Shown piece after piece: positions 17,370-26,039 of a stretch of DNA of 64,000 nt. Location of the stretch: positions 868,001 to 932,000 of the forward strand of contig CP004371.1 of assembly GCA_000597885.1 (NCBI GenBank). The letters are read 5' to 3'. The stretch is from Flammeovirgaceae bacterium 311 (GTDB lineage: Bacteria > Bacteroidota > Bacteroidia > Cytophagales > Cyclobacteriaceae). The first letter of the stretch is position 1; each line of letters begins with the position of its first letter. Both the position numbers and the translations under genes were made by a program. The notes beneath the pieces were generated by a model. It was not told where the DNA came from and did not search any database. It saw nothing but the letters and a program-made list of their open reading frames with translations.

Positions 17370-18314
17370 TTGAACCGGCAAAAATTAACTGAACTCATTC
17401 AATATCCTGAGCGGATCAATACCAGGGATATCTCTATGCTTACTGAAATGGCAGAACAGTATCCCTATGCGACTGCTATTCAGATACTACTGGCGAAAAG
17501 TAAACAGCAGCAGCCCGATGCCCGTCAGTCACTGGCAACTGCTGCGCTGTATTCTCCAAACCGGGGGGTATTACGGCAGGTCATGGAAAATACTTTGCCT
17601 CCCCTAAGCTCTTCTTCTCCGGCAATCAGCCCTGCCGCTGCTACTACTGATTTACAGGAGGATCCCCCTGCTCTGCCGGCAGATACTACCAGCCAGGATC
17701 CACAGCAAAGTGTTCCGGCTGAACAAGCGGATAACAGGGATAAGGAACCTGATGAAATGCCTGCTGAAGAAATTAGTGCAGCAGACAGAGCCGTGCAGGA
17801 TAAGGCAGATGTATTTGAGGAGCTCCAGAAAAATCTCAGGCGATTGCGCGAAGAACGCAGCAGGTGGCATACCAATCCCAAACCGCACTCCACTACTCAA
17901 AGCCCGGGCGGCGAGGGCACAAAAGGCGATCAAAATCCACAGGCTGTTGCAGGCACTGCTATCAATCATGTTCCAACTACCCTGCAACAAATCATTGAAG
18001 ATCACCAGGAGCAGCCACTGGAAAACCCACGTATACAGGCTCAGCGCAGCCTGATCGATTCTTTCCTGGAAAATGGAGGTAATTTGCAGCGAAGGCAGCA
18101 GCTACAGGGTCCGCCCAGCGAAGAAATAACTGACCTGACACAGAACACCAGCTACACCCCGCAGGATCTGGCAACGGAAACCCTGGCAAAAATTATGGAA
18201 AGACAGGGCAAAATCGACAAGGCCCTGGATATTTACCAGAAATTATCATTGAAATATCCGCAGAAAAGCGCTTACTTTGCAAACTGTATTGAACGTCTTA
18301 AAAAGGATTCTTAG
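17370..18314 (+). CDS. Conserved hypothetical protein with C-terminal TPR-like repeat
   Basis: The function is not known. The 314-residue product has a helical N-terminal part (residues 1-75, LTEMAEQYPYATAIQILLAKSKQQ). A long low-complexity middle is rich in Pro, Ala, Ser, Gln and Glu (about 75-245). A C-terminal TPR-like unit follows (LAKIMERQGKIDKALDIYQKLSLKYPQKSAYFANCIERLKK). No signal peptide is seen. The start is TTG at 17370; an ATG lies 22 codons later. It lies 32 bp after lptE and its TAG directly abuts the ATG of secG, so it is part of that operon. Confidence 0.72.
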   Translation: MNRQKLTELIQYPERINTRDISMLTEMAEQYPYATAIQILLAKSKQQQPDARQSLATAALYSPNRGVLRQVMENTLPPLSSSSPAISPAAATTDLQEDPPALPADTTSQDPQQSVPAEQADNRDKEPDEMPAEEISAADRAVQDKADVFEELQKNLRRLREERSRWHTNPKPHSTTQSPGGEGTKGDQNPQAVAGTAINHVPTTLQQIIEDHQEQPLENPRIQAQRSLIDSFLENGGNLQRRQQLQGPPSEEITDLTQNTSYTPQDLATETLAKIMERQGKIDKALDIYQKLSLKYPQKSAYFANCIERLKKDS

Positions 18315-18680
18315 ATGACTCTTGTAATTAGTCTGATCGTTATCATCTGCCTCCTGTTAGTACTGGTAGTATTAGCACAAAATAGTAAGGGTGGCGGACT
18401 TTCCTCTCAGTTTGGAGGCGGTGGTGCTTCTCAGATGATTGGTGTTAAACGCACCGGCGATCTGCTTGAGAAAGTAACCTGGGGCCTGGCAATTGCGCTG
18501 CTGGCACTTAGCCTGGTTACAAACATATTACTAGCCGATAACCAACCTGAAGGCCCTGTTAGCCCTAACATTCAGCGTGCTCAGGAAACCATTATACCTC
18601 CTGTGGGCGGTGGATTAGAAGGCTTGGGTGGCGAGCAAGGCGAAACAGCAGCTCCTGCTGCCGGCGATACAGCTCAGTAA
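18315..18680 (+). CDS. secG: Preprotein translocase subunit SecG
   Basis: This 121-residue inner-membrane protein has two hydrophobic helices (residues 2-22 and about 53-75) flanking the loop NSKGGGLSSQFGGGGASQMIGVKRTGD, the conserved SecG loop. SecG assists SecYEG-mediated protein export. The C-terminal tail (residues 80-121) is Gly/Ala/Pro-rich and longer than in Proteobacteria, as is common in this phylum. The ATG directly follows the stop codon of the preceding gene. A strong terminator follows. Confidence 0.93.
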   Translation: MTLVISLIVIICLLLVLVVLAQNSKGGGLSSQFGGGGASQMIGVKRTGDLLEKVTWGLAIALLALSLVTNILLADNQPEGPVSPNIQRAQETIIPPVGGGLEGLGGEQGETAAPAAGDTAQ

Positions 18681-18704
18681 GAAGAAATACTAACTTAAAA
18701 TATT

Positions 18705-18730
18705 AAGCCTCTGGAAATCCAGAGGCTTTT
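18705..18730 (+). terminator. Terminator after secG
   Basis: AAGCCTCTGG and CCAGAGGCTT arms around a 4-nt loop are followed by Ts. This ends the miaB/activator/lptE/secG transcription unit before the groESL promoter. Confidence 0.9.
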
Positions 18731-18842
18731 CTTGTTCTTATCCTTCCAAAAGCTTAATAAGCTATAATTCGGCTCCCTTCATTGAGCTACAATCAACAGA
18801 TAATCCGCAGAAGGCAGTTCATCTTTATCCGCTAAAACTTTA

Positions 18843-19562
18843 TCAGGCTGCCTGTGTCAGTACTTTGCGTACCAGCTGCCTCTTTGCCACCGGCAACAGG
18901 GTTTCCTCAAGCGGGTAATCGTGTTCAGAGAAAAACGAGAATGTAGCCGGGTTGGGCAAATCTCTGTATTTACGAACCAGGTCCAGCTTAATACGCTCGC
19001 AAGTATTCATGATCGTGATGGGCTGATGTTCCAGGTACTCCAGGTGAATACCTCCATAGCGCTCTCCCTCCTGCTGAAACACCTGTACCTGGTAACGGTA
19101 TATCAGCATTTCTACTTTTATGCGTTCCTGCACCAGCAGGTAACCTTCCCGGGCATAGAGTGGGAAGATGCCAACAGGTTGCAGCGAAACCTTCGATTCA
19201 ACATGTTCATATATGTTTTTTCCTACTTCAAGGGCAGATTTTATGCGTGGTATTGAGAATTCAAGGATGGCATTAAGCTCCTGCATCAGTTCATCATCGG
19301 CCTCCAACCGCTCGTAGATCAGCTGCAGGCGCTTTAAATCTGTTCCTGTTAGTTTTTTAGGCATGGCCTCCTGCAGTTTCGATTTATTTTCCTGCAGCTT
19401 TCTCAGGCTTTGGTAATGCTCTACAAGCTCTGCTAAAATTGGATAAAGTGCCTGTCTGTCGAACGACTGCTGCACTTCCTGCAGGTAAGCCAGCAGCAGG
19501 TATTTTTTGTACTCAAAATCAATCAGTCCTTGTGTTAACCAATCATCGGGTAGTCCTTTCAT
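18843..19562 (-). CDS. Conserved hypothetical protein
   Basis: I do not recognise this 239-residue protein. It is predicted mostly helical in the first 120 residues (LLLAYLQEVQQSFDRQALYPILAELVEHYQSLRKLQENK). A beta-rich second half with aromatic residues follows (GYLLVQERIKVEMLIYRYQVQVFQ). There is no signal peptide or membrane helix, so it is probably cytosolic. It is transcribed against secG and groES, and its start region borders the groESL regulatory region, so the two could share control sequences. Confidence 0.7.
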   Translation of the reverse strand: MKGLPDDWLTQGLIDFEYKKYLLLAYLQEVQQSFDRQALYPILAELVEHYQSLRKLQENKSKLQEAMPKKLTGTDLKRLQLIYERLEADDELMQELNAILEFSIPRIKSALEVGKNIYEHVESKVSLQPVGIFPLYAREGYLLVQERIKVEMLIYRYQVQVFQQEGERYGGIHLEYLEHQPITIMNTCERIKLDLVRKYRDLPNPATFSFFSEHDYPLEETLLPVAKRQLVRKVLTQAA

Positions 19563-19602
19563 AGCCTAATCGTTTTCTTAAGGAAAATAATTGATAAAAG
19601 AA

Positions 19603-19735
19603 TGTCAGAAACCAGCTCATGTTTCTGCCATAACAGTGGCAGTAAAATTCCGATTGTGGTTTCATTTACATAAAATACGAAAAAATGTCAGTAAGTTATA
19701 CACTGCCTATCTGTCAGCACTATTGGTTATGTCAG
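19603..19735 (+). repeat. Four TGTCAG repeats upstream of groES
   Basis: TGTCAG occurs four times in the same orientation in 133 bp: 19603-19608, 19686-19691, 19712-19717 and 19730-19735. The copies lie about 95-225 bp before the predicted sigma-54 transcription start, the distance range of enhancer sites for sigma-54 activators. The surrounding region is otherwise non-coding (19563-19874), and no CIRCE element was seen. Confidence 0.45.
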
Positions 19736-19801
19736 ATTTTATAGCGCTGTAGCCCTGAAAAAATGGCCTAAACAAGAGTGTATTGGCCGGAGTGGATCGA
19801 T

Positions 19802-19817
19802 TGGCACGGGAAATGCA
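19802..19817 (+). promoter_or_regulatory. Sigma-54-type -24/-12 promoter of groESL
   Basis: TGGCACGGGAAATGCA matches the sigma-54 consensus (TGGCACG, 4 bp, TTGCA) at all but one position. It keeps the exact 10-bp spacing between the invariant GG (-24) and GC (-12). The predicted start is near 19828, giving a leader of about 47 nt to the groES ATG at 19875. No TAnnTTTG box is present in the gap. Confidence 0.65.
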
Positions 19818-19874
19818 ATAAGCTTTGCAGCACAACTAATGTGATTTTTAAACCCTAATTAAATTCTATAAACG

Positions 19875-20153
19875 ATGTCAAACCTGAACATTAAACCACT
19901 TGCTGACAGAGTGCTGGTAGAACCTGCTGCAGCTGAAGAAAAAACTGCATCCGGCATCATTATTCCTGACACAGCCAAGGAAAAGCCGCAGCGCGGCCAG
20001 ATTGTTGCTGTTGGTAATGGAAAAAAAGATGAGCCATTGACAGTAAAAGTAGGCGATCAGGTACTGTACGGAAAATATTCCGGCACTGAAATCACCATTG
20101 GTGGTAAAGATTACCTGATCATGCGCGAATCTGACATTTATGCAGTTCTGTAA
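19875..20153 (+). CDS. groES: Co-chaperonin GroES
   Basis: This 92-residue protein is the heptameric lid of the GroEL chaperonin. It shows the family features [12 protein letters not shown] at the N-terminus, a mobile loop around [21 protein letters not shown], and [28 protein letters not shown] at the C-terminus. The length is standard. It is 39 bp upstream of groEL in the universal groESL operon, and a sigma-54-type promoter precedes it. Confidence 0.97.
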   Translation: MSNLNIKPLADRVLVEPAAAEEKTASGIIIPDTAKEKPQRGQIVAVGNGKKDEPLTVKVGDQVLYGKYSGTEITIGGKDYLIMRESDIYAVL

Positions 20154-20192
20154 TCCAATACCCCTTAACTAACTTTTAAATTTTTAAGCATT

Positions 20193-21833
20193 ATGTCCAA
20201 GAAAATTAATTTTGATATCGAAGCCCGCGACAAATTGAAAAGAGGGGTTGATGCCCTTGCCAACGCGGTTAAAGTAACTTTAGGCCCTAAAGGCCGCAAC
20301 GTGATCATCGACAAAAAATTCGGTGCCCCTACCGTAACCAAAGACGGTGTTTCTGTTGCTAAAGAAATTGAGCTGAAAGACCCTATTGAAAACATGGGTG
20401 CACAGCTGGTAAAAGAAGTTGCTTCTAAAACTGCCGACGATGCTGGTGACGGTACCACTACTGCCACTGTTCTTGCTCAGGCCATTTACACCCACGGCCT
20501 CAAGAACGTAACTGCCGGTGCCAACCCAATGGACCTGAAACGCGGTATCGACAAAGCCGTGGAAGCAGTTGTTAATCACCTGAAACAGCAAAGCAAAACC
20601 ATCAGCAGCTCTAACGAGATTGCACAGGTTGGTACCATTTCTGCCAACAACGATCGTGAAATTGGCCAGATGATTGCCGATGCCATGGATAAAGTAGGCA
20701 AAGACGGTGTAATTACTGTAGAAGAAGCAAAGGGTACCGAAACCGAAGTGAAAACTGTAGAAGGTATGCAGTTTGACCGCGGTTACCTGTCGCCTTACTT
20801 TGTTACCAATGCAGATAAAATGATTGCCGATCTGGACAATCCTTTTATCCTGATCTACGACAAGAAGATCAGCAGCATGAAAGAACTGCTTCCAATTCTG
20901 GAGCAGGTGGTACAAACAGGCAAACCTCTGCTGATCATCTCTGAAGATGTAGACGGCGAAGCGCTGGCCACCCTGGTAGTAAATAAAATCCGCGGTGCCC
21001 TGAAAATCGCAGCTGTGAAAGCCCCTGGTTTTGGTGATCGTCGTAAGGCAATGCTGGAAGACATTGCCATCCTGACAGGTGGTACTGTGATTTCTGAAGA
21101 GCGTGGTTACAAACTGGAGAATGCTACCCTGGAATACCTGGGTACTGCCGAAAAAATCACAATCGACAAAGACAATACAACCATTGTGAATGGTGCTGGT
21201 AGCCCGGACGATATCAAAGCCCGCGTAAACCAGATCAAATCACAAATGGATACTACTACTTCTGATTACGACCGCGAAAAACTGCAGGAACGTCTTGCCA
21301 AGTTAAGCGGTGGTGTAGCCATCCTTTATATTGGTGCTGCTACCGAAGTAGAAATGAAAGAGAAGAAAGACCGCGTAGATGATGCTCTGCATGCAACTCG
21401 CGCTGCTGTACAGGAAGGTGTTGTTGCCGGTGGTGGTATTGCCTTTATCCGTGCCGTAGAAGCGCTGGAAAACCTGCAGGTAGATAATGAAGATCAGTCT
21501 ACCGGTGTGAATATTGTACGCCTGTCGCTTGAGGCTCCGCTGCGTACTATCGTTAGCAATTCAGGCAGAGAAGGTAGCGTAGTAATTCAGAAAGTACGCG
21601 AAGGACAAGGCGACTTTGGTTACAATGCCCGCGAAGATAAATATGAGAACATGTTTGCTGCCGGTGTAATTGATCCAACCAAGGTTACCCGTCTTGCCCT
21701 TGAAAATGCTGCTTCTATCGCTTCCCTGCTGCTTACTACCGAGTGTGTGGTTGCAGACGATCCGGAAGATGAAAAAGGTGGCGGTGCCGGAATGCCAGGC
21801 GGTATGCCGGGCGGCATGGGCGGCATGATGTAA
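20193..21833 (+). CDS. groEL: Chaperonin GroEL (Hsp60)
   Basis: This 546-residue ATP-dependent chaperonin has the nucleotide-binding segments [17 protein letters not shown] and [16 protein letters not shown]. The apical domain [40 protein letters not shown] and the Gly-Met-rich C-terminal tail ([14 protein letters not shown]) are also present. It folds cytosolic proteins together with GroES. Only one copy is in the window. A terminator at 21861-21887 ends the operon. Confidence 0.98.
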   Translation: MSKKINFDIEARDKLKRGVDALANAVKVTLGPKGRNVIIDKKFGAPTVTKDGVSVAKEIELKDPIENMGAQLVKEVASKTADDAGDGTTTATVLAQAIYTHGLKNVTAGANPMDLKRGIDKAVEAVVNHLKQQSKTISSSNEIAQVGTISANNDREIGQMIADAMDKVGKDGVITVEEAKGTETEVKTVEGMQFDRGYLSPYFVTNADKMIADLDNPFILIYDKKISSMKELLPILEQVVQTGKPLLIISEDVDGEALATLVVNKIRGALKIAAVKAPGFGDRRKAMLEDIAILTGGTVISEERGYKLENATLEYLGTAEKITIDKDNTTIVNGAGSPDDIKARVNQIKSQMDTTTSDYDREKLQERLAKLSGGVAILYIGAATEVEMKEKKDRVDDALHATRAAVQEGVVAGGGIAFIRAVEALENLQVDNEDQSTGVNIVRLSLEAPLRTIVSNSGREGSVVIQKVREGQGDFGYNAREDKYENMFAAGVIDPTKVTRLALENAASIASLLLTTECVVADDPEDEKGGGAGMPGGMPGGMGGMM

Positions 21834-21860
21834 TCATCACCCACTGTATATATAAAAGAA

Positions 21861-21887
21861 AAGCCCCGGTTCTGCCGGGGCTTTTTT
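21861..21887 (+). terminator. Terminator of groESL
   Basis: AAGCCCCGG and CCGGGGCTT arms with a 5-nt loop are followed by a run of Ts, 27 bp after the groEL stop. Confidence 0.93.
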
Positions 21888-22021
21888 AATTTTATGTCAG
21901 CAAATCAGGAATTATTCCCTTATGCTGCTCATAATATTTCTTTTGACAATTCTGAATATCAGCAAATTATGGAATCAGGAGCCGCGCATCCCCTTCAAGG
22001 GCGAAAGGTGCCGTGAAGATG

Positions 22022-22414
22022 TTAATCACTATCCTCTTCCTGGAGGCAGATCATTTGGATGGGCAGGCGCAGTATTTCACGGAAGTCTTCTCCGGAATGC
22101 TGCATATCTTCATCTTCCTCATCGTAATACCACTTTACATATACATTTGCTCCCTGCAAATGAATTTTTTCAAGTTTCCGGAATAGGTCAATCAGGCATT
22201 TAGAAGAGCTCGTATTAAAATACTCCATCTTCATCACCATGGTAGACTGTGGCTTCGGGCAACTTGCATAATCATCGAGCCACTGTAACAGTGGCCGGTA
22301 AAACTCTATGGAATTTTCTGGAATAGAACGGCCGCTGATTTCCAGCACACCATTCAGCGCGTTAAATTCAATCTGAGGAGTTTTGGGAGTACCTTCCAGG
22401 TAGAAGTTATCCAT
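22022..22414 (-). CDS. SiaC family regulatory phosphoprotein (DUF1987)
   Basis: This 130-residue cytosolic protein matches the SiaC/DUF1987 family: FYLEGTPKTPQIEFN at the start, then the GVLEISGRSIPENSIEFY segment, then YFNTSSSKCLIDLFRKLEK. In Pseudomonas the corresponding Thr/Ser region is phosphorylated by the kinase SiaB and dephosphorylated by the phosphatase SiaA, controlling c-di-GMP signalling and aggregation. No SiaA, SiaB or diguanylate cyclase gene is adjacent, so partners must lie elsewhere. The gene is single and convergent with groEL. Confidence 0.82.
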   Translation of the reverse strand: MDNFYLEGTPKTPQIEFNALNGVLEISGRSIPENSIEFYRPLLQWLDDYASCPKPQSTMVMKMEYFNTSSSKCLIDLFRKLEKIHLQGANVYVKWYYDEEDEDMQHSGEDFREILRLPIQMICLQEEDSD

Positions 22415-22561
22415 AAGTAAAAAACCTTAAGGTCTTTAGTCTTTTTCTGTTACTCGTTTAAGAGTAATCGAAAAGATAATGCTTTTAAAAACAACTAACA
22501 AAACAAAATTTACTCAATTGTAATTTTCGTGGCAGAGGCAAAGTAAAACCTTCCAGGGTAC

Positions 22562-22592
22562 AAAAAAAGCCACAACATCAGCTGTGGCTTTT
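22562..22592 (-). terminator. Terminator of the POT transporter gene
   Basis: On the minus strand AAAAGCCACA and TGTGGCTTTT arms are followed by a T run, about 20 bp after the transporter stop. Confidence 0.88.
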
Positions 22593-22611
22593 GAACTATA
22601 TTAAGTTTCTG

Positions 22612-24051
22612 TTAAGATGCCTCTGCTTGTAATAATTGTCCGGTTTGTGCATCTTTTTCATCTTCATGCCTGTGTTCGGTGCCATGTGTGAGCTTATTGA
22701 TGCGTTTGGCCAGCACCATCAGCAGTGAACCAAGCACAATGGTTACGATGGCAATACCTGCAAAAATCTCCAGCTCGCCCTGCCGTTGTGCCCATATGCC
22801 AATAAGTCCTGCCAGGAAGTTACCCATACCGGTAACGGCAAAATACAGACCCATCATAGAGGCTACAATGCGCTGTGGTGCTACTTTGGTGATGAAGGAG
22901 AGCGAAACAGGTGATAGGGCAAGTTCTCCCAGGGTATGAAAAAGATAAGCCAGCACAAGCCAGGAAAGCGCTGAAGTGCCATCTTCAGAATTATTACGTT
23001 CCAGCGCAGCCATTACCATGTAAATAAAGCCTATGCCCAGCACTGCCGTGCCTAAGCCCATCTTAAAGATCGAGGAAAGGTTGATATTTCTTCTCGAAAG
23101 CGAGACCCAGATCCATGCAACGATAGGTGCTGTGGTGATGATAAAGAAAGAATTCAGACCCTGCAGCCACGAAGCAGGAACCTCCCAGCCAAAAACATAA
23201 CGGTCTGTATAATCCTTTGCGTAGAGATTCATCAAACCGCTTGCCTGCTCAAATGAGGCCCAGAAGATCAGTACAATAATAAAGGATAAGCATATGGCCA
23301 GGATACGGTCTTTTTCCTTTTTAGTAAATCCTTTTTTAGCCGGGGTAGCAGACTTCTGATCTTTGGTAAAAATCTTGTCTTCCGGCTTCACCATGTCCGA
23401 TACATGTGCTAAATGCTTTTGGCCGGTAATAAACACCAGCTGCCCCAGCAACATACCAAAACCAGCCAGCGAAAATCCGTAATGCCAGCCGATACGCTCA
23501 CCTACATAGCCTACAATAATAGAAGCCAGCAGCGCCCCTACGTTAATGCCCATGTAGAATATAGTGAAGCCGGCATCGCGCCTGGCATCACCCTGCTGAT
23601 AGAGTCCTCCTACCAGTGTGGAGATGTTTGGCTTAAGTAAACCTGTACCAAATACTATAAGTGTAAGGGCTATGTAAAAAGTAATTTCATAGGGCACAGC
23701 CATCAGAAAGTGACCTGCCACAAGAGTAAAACCACCATACATAACAGCTTTCCGCTGTCCGAAGACTTTGTCGGCCAGGATACCCCCTGGTATAGACATA
23801 ATGTATACCATGGCGGTGTATATAGACAACAGGAGCAATGCGCTTTCATTATCCCATCCATAACCACCACTATCAAGAGTTTTATCTGTTAAAAAAAGGA
23901 CTAAGATGCCTCTTAGGCCATAATAGCTGAAGCGTTCCCACATCTCGGTGAAGAACAAAATCATCAATCCCTTCGGATGTCCGAACAGCGTACCCTGCTC
24001 AGCTGCAAAGCTTGGGGCCTGACCTCCGGAAATTTTTTGCTTCTCTGACAT
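22612..24051 (-). CDS. POT/PTR2 family proton-dependent oligopeptide transporter
   Basis: This 479-residue MFS-type inner-membrane protein has about 12-14 helices and the POT signature EMWERFSYYGLRGILVLFL in the first helix (ExxERF proton/peptide coupling motif). A second family segment is FTIFYMGINVGALLASIIVGY. It imports di- and tripeptides with protons. The C-terminal tail is short and charged. A single gene with its own terminator, it is divergent from pckA across a 250-bp gap that holds the pckA operators. Confidence 0.9.
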   Translation of the reverse strand: MSEKQKISGGQAPSFAAEQGTLFGHPKGLMILFFTEMWERFSYYGLRGILVLFLTDKTLDSGGYGWDNESALLLLSIYTAMVYIMSIPGGILADKVFGQRKAVMYGGFTLVAGHFLMAVPYEITFYIALTLIVFGTGLLKPNISTLVGGLYQQGDARRDAGFTIFYMGINVGALLASIIVGYVGERIGWHYGFSLAGFGMLLGQLVFITGQKHLAHVSDMVKPEDKIFTKDQKSATPAKKGFTKKEKDRILAICLSFIIVLIFWASFEQASGLMNLYAKDYTDRYVFGWEVPASWLQGLNSFFIITTAPIVAWIWVSLSRRNINLSSIFKMGLGTAVLGIGFIYMVMAALERNNSEDGTSALSWLVLAYLFHTLGELALSPVSLSFITKVAPQRIVASMMGLYFAVTGMGNFLAGLIGIWAQRQGELEIFAGIAIVTIVLGSLLMVLAKRINKLTHGTEHRHEDEKDAQTGQLLQAEAS

Positions 24052-24186
24052 ATTGCTTTTCGTGAGTTATATAAAATTAAATTTTGCACTTCAATTAAAT
24101 GTACATCAGACCTATGGCTAAAGCAAGCATTTGCCAATGATGCATCACTGCCCTGCCACCTCCCAGCTTAAACCTGACAGGCAAAA

Positions 24187-24263
24187 AAAACGTTTTTAAT
24201 ATAGAACATCAAATTTCTATTTTATTTTCTTCAAACGTTTGCATAGATTTGTTCAAACGTTTG
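24187..24263. promoter_or_regulatory. pckA control region: three AAACGTTT palindromes and a -7 box
   Basis: Two identical sites TTCAAACGTTTGCA (palindromic cores 24232-24241 and 24254-24263) have centres 22 bp apart. A third AAAACGTTTT palindrome lies at 24187-24196, 45 bp further upstream. The -7 box TAGATTTG (24244-24251) sits exactly between the two full sites. The sites resemble LacI/GalR-family operators with a central CG. A repressor dimer on either full site would cover the promoter. Confidence 0.65.
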
Positions 24264-24299
24264 CAGTATTTTTTTAAGTCTCTTAACTGATTGTCAAAC

Positions 24300-25931
24300 A
24301 TGCAAGAATTTGGTCTGAAACCTACCCGCAACGGCATCTCCGAAATGGGTATCAATTCCTCTAAAAACGTGTACTGGAACCTAAGCCCTGCCGAGCTGGT
24401 AGAGCAGGCTTTGGCCAATGATGAAGGCCGGCTCACAGACACTGGTGCCCTTATGTGTGATACCGGTGAATTTACCGGCCGGTCTCCAAAAGACCGTTTT
24501 ATTGTTAAAGATTCCAAAACCAAAGATACCGTTTGGTGGGGAGATGTAAACATACCTTTTTCTGAAGAAAAATTTGATGCTCTTTATCAGAAAGTGGTGA
24601 ATTACCTGCAGGATAAGCAGCTTTATGTGCGAGATGCCTACGCAGGAGCACTGGCTGATTACAGACTGAAGCTGCGTGTTGTCAATACTAAGGCATGGCA
24701 TAATTTATTCTGCTATAATATGTTCCTGCGCCCGGACAGGGAAGAATTGAAGAACTTCGATCCTACCTTCACCATTATCTGCGCCCCTGAATTCAGGGCC
24801 GATCCGGAAGTGGATGGTACCCGCCAGCACAATTTTGCTATCCTCAACCTCAGCAAAAAGATCATTTTGATCGGTGGCACTGCCTATGCCGGTGAAATGA
24901 AGAAGGGCATCTTCTCTGTTTTAAATTACCTGCTGCCTCACCAGGAACAAGTGTTATCCATGCACTGCTCTGCCAATATTGGCCGGGAAGGCGATACTGC
25001 CATTTTCTTTGGCCTTAGCGGCACGGGGAAAACCACGCTTTCTGCCGATCCCGACCGCAAGCTGATTGGCGATGATGAGCATGGCTGGACTGATACCGCC
25101 GTTTTTAATTTTGAAGGTGGTTGTTATGCCAAAACCATAGATATAACACGTGATAATGAACCCGAAATCTGGGATGCGATCAGATGGGGTTCAATCGTTG
25201 AAAATACCCGCTTTATAAATGGTACACGCACGGTAGATTACTCCAATACCAGCGTAACGCAAAACACCAGAACAGCCTATCCCATTTACCATATAGAAAA
25301 TGCTGCCGAACCATCTGTAGGTGGTATACCAAAGAACATCTTCTTCCTGACCTGCGATGCTCACGGAGTGCTCCCTCCCATCAGTAAACTGGATAAAGGC
25401 CAGGCCATGTATCATTTCATAAGCGGTTACACAGCTAAGGTAGCAGGTACGGAAGCTGGTATTACCGAACCTCAGACTGTATTCTCTGCCTGCTTTGGTG
25501 CTCCGTTCCTACCCCTGCACCCAACAGTATATGCCGAAATGCTTGGCAAAAAAATGGACGAGCATCGTGTAAATGTATGGCTGGTAAACACCGGCTGGAG
25601 TGGCGGAGGTTATGGGGTAGGCAGCCGCATCAAACTTAAATTTACCAGGGCTATGATAACGGCCGCCCTTATGGGTGCCCTTGATGAAGTTTCATACGAG
25701 CAGCATCCGTTGTTTGGACTGTCGATGCCCCTTTCCTGCCCTGGCGTACCTTCGGAGATCTTAAGCCCGCGCAATACATGGAAAGATCAGGAGGCATATG
25801 ATAAGCAGGCAAAAAAGCTTGCAACAGCCTTCAACAGGAATTTTGATAAATATGCTGAAAATGCCAATGAAGAAATTCTGGCAGGAGCCCCTGTAGGCGT
25901 ATCTCATCCAGAAAGAGTAGGAGTTTCTTAA
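24300..25931 (+). CDS. pckA: Phosphoenolpyruvate carboxykinase (ATP)
   Basis: This 543-residue cytosolic enzyme converts oxaloacetate plus ATP to phosphoenolpyruvate, the entry step of gluconeogenesis. Signatures are the phosphate-binding loop GLSGTGKTTLSA, the preceding kinase-specific MHCSANIGREGDTAIFFG, and the later NTGWSGGGYGVGSRIKL block. The length is typical of the ATP type. The in-frame TTG at 24291 is less likely than ATG 24300. The promoter carries two LacI-like palindromes, which fits carbon-source control. A very stable terminator follows. Confidence 0.96.
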   Translation: MQEFGLKPTRNGISEMGINSSKNVYWNLSPAELVEQALANDEGRLTDTGALMCDTGEFTGRSPKDRFIVKDSKTKDTVWWGDVNIPFSEEKFDALYQKVVNYLQDKQLYVRDAYAGALADYRLKLRVVNTKAWHNLFCYNMFLRPDREELKNFDPTFTIICAPEFRADPEVDGTRQHNFAILNLSKKIILIGGTAYAGEMKKGIFSVLNYLLPHQEQVLSMHCSANIGREGDTAIFFGLSGTGKTTLSADPDRKLIGDDEHGWTDTAVFNFEGGCYAKTIDITRDNEPEIWDAIRWGSIVENTRFINGTRTVDYSNTSVTQNTRTAYPIYHIENAAEPSVGGIPKNIFFLTCDAHGVLPPISKLDKGQAMYHFISGYTAKVAGTEAGITEPQTVFSACFGAPFLPLHPTVYAEMLGKKMDEHRVNVWLVNTGWSGGGYGVGSRIKLKFTRAMITAALMGALDEVSYEQHPLFGLSMPLSCPGVPSEILSPRNTWKDQEAYDKQAKKLATAFNRNFDKYAENANEEILAGAPVGVSHPERVGVS

Positions 25932-25951
25932 GCTAGCTTATAATATCAAGA

Positions 25952-25985
25952 AAAAAGCCTTTCCAAATGTTTGGAAAGGCTTTTT
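25952..25985 (+). terminator. Terminator of pckA
   Basis: A near-perfect hairpin, AGCCTTTCCAAA pairing with TTTGGAAAGGCT, is flanked by A and T runs. It could act in both directions. Confidence 0.92.
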
Positions 25986-26039
25986 GGTTATAGAACTATA
26001 TAGAGGAGTTCAGCTACACTAAAAAGAAGCCCAGTGTCT

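Noticed and set aside
19563-19874. CIRCE element before groES
   Set aside because: No TTAGCACTC-N9-GAGTGCTAA-like repeat is present; the single GTCAGCACT resembles only part of one arm.
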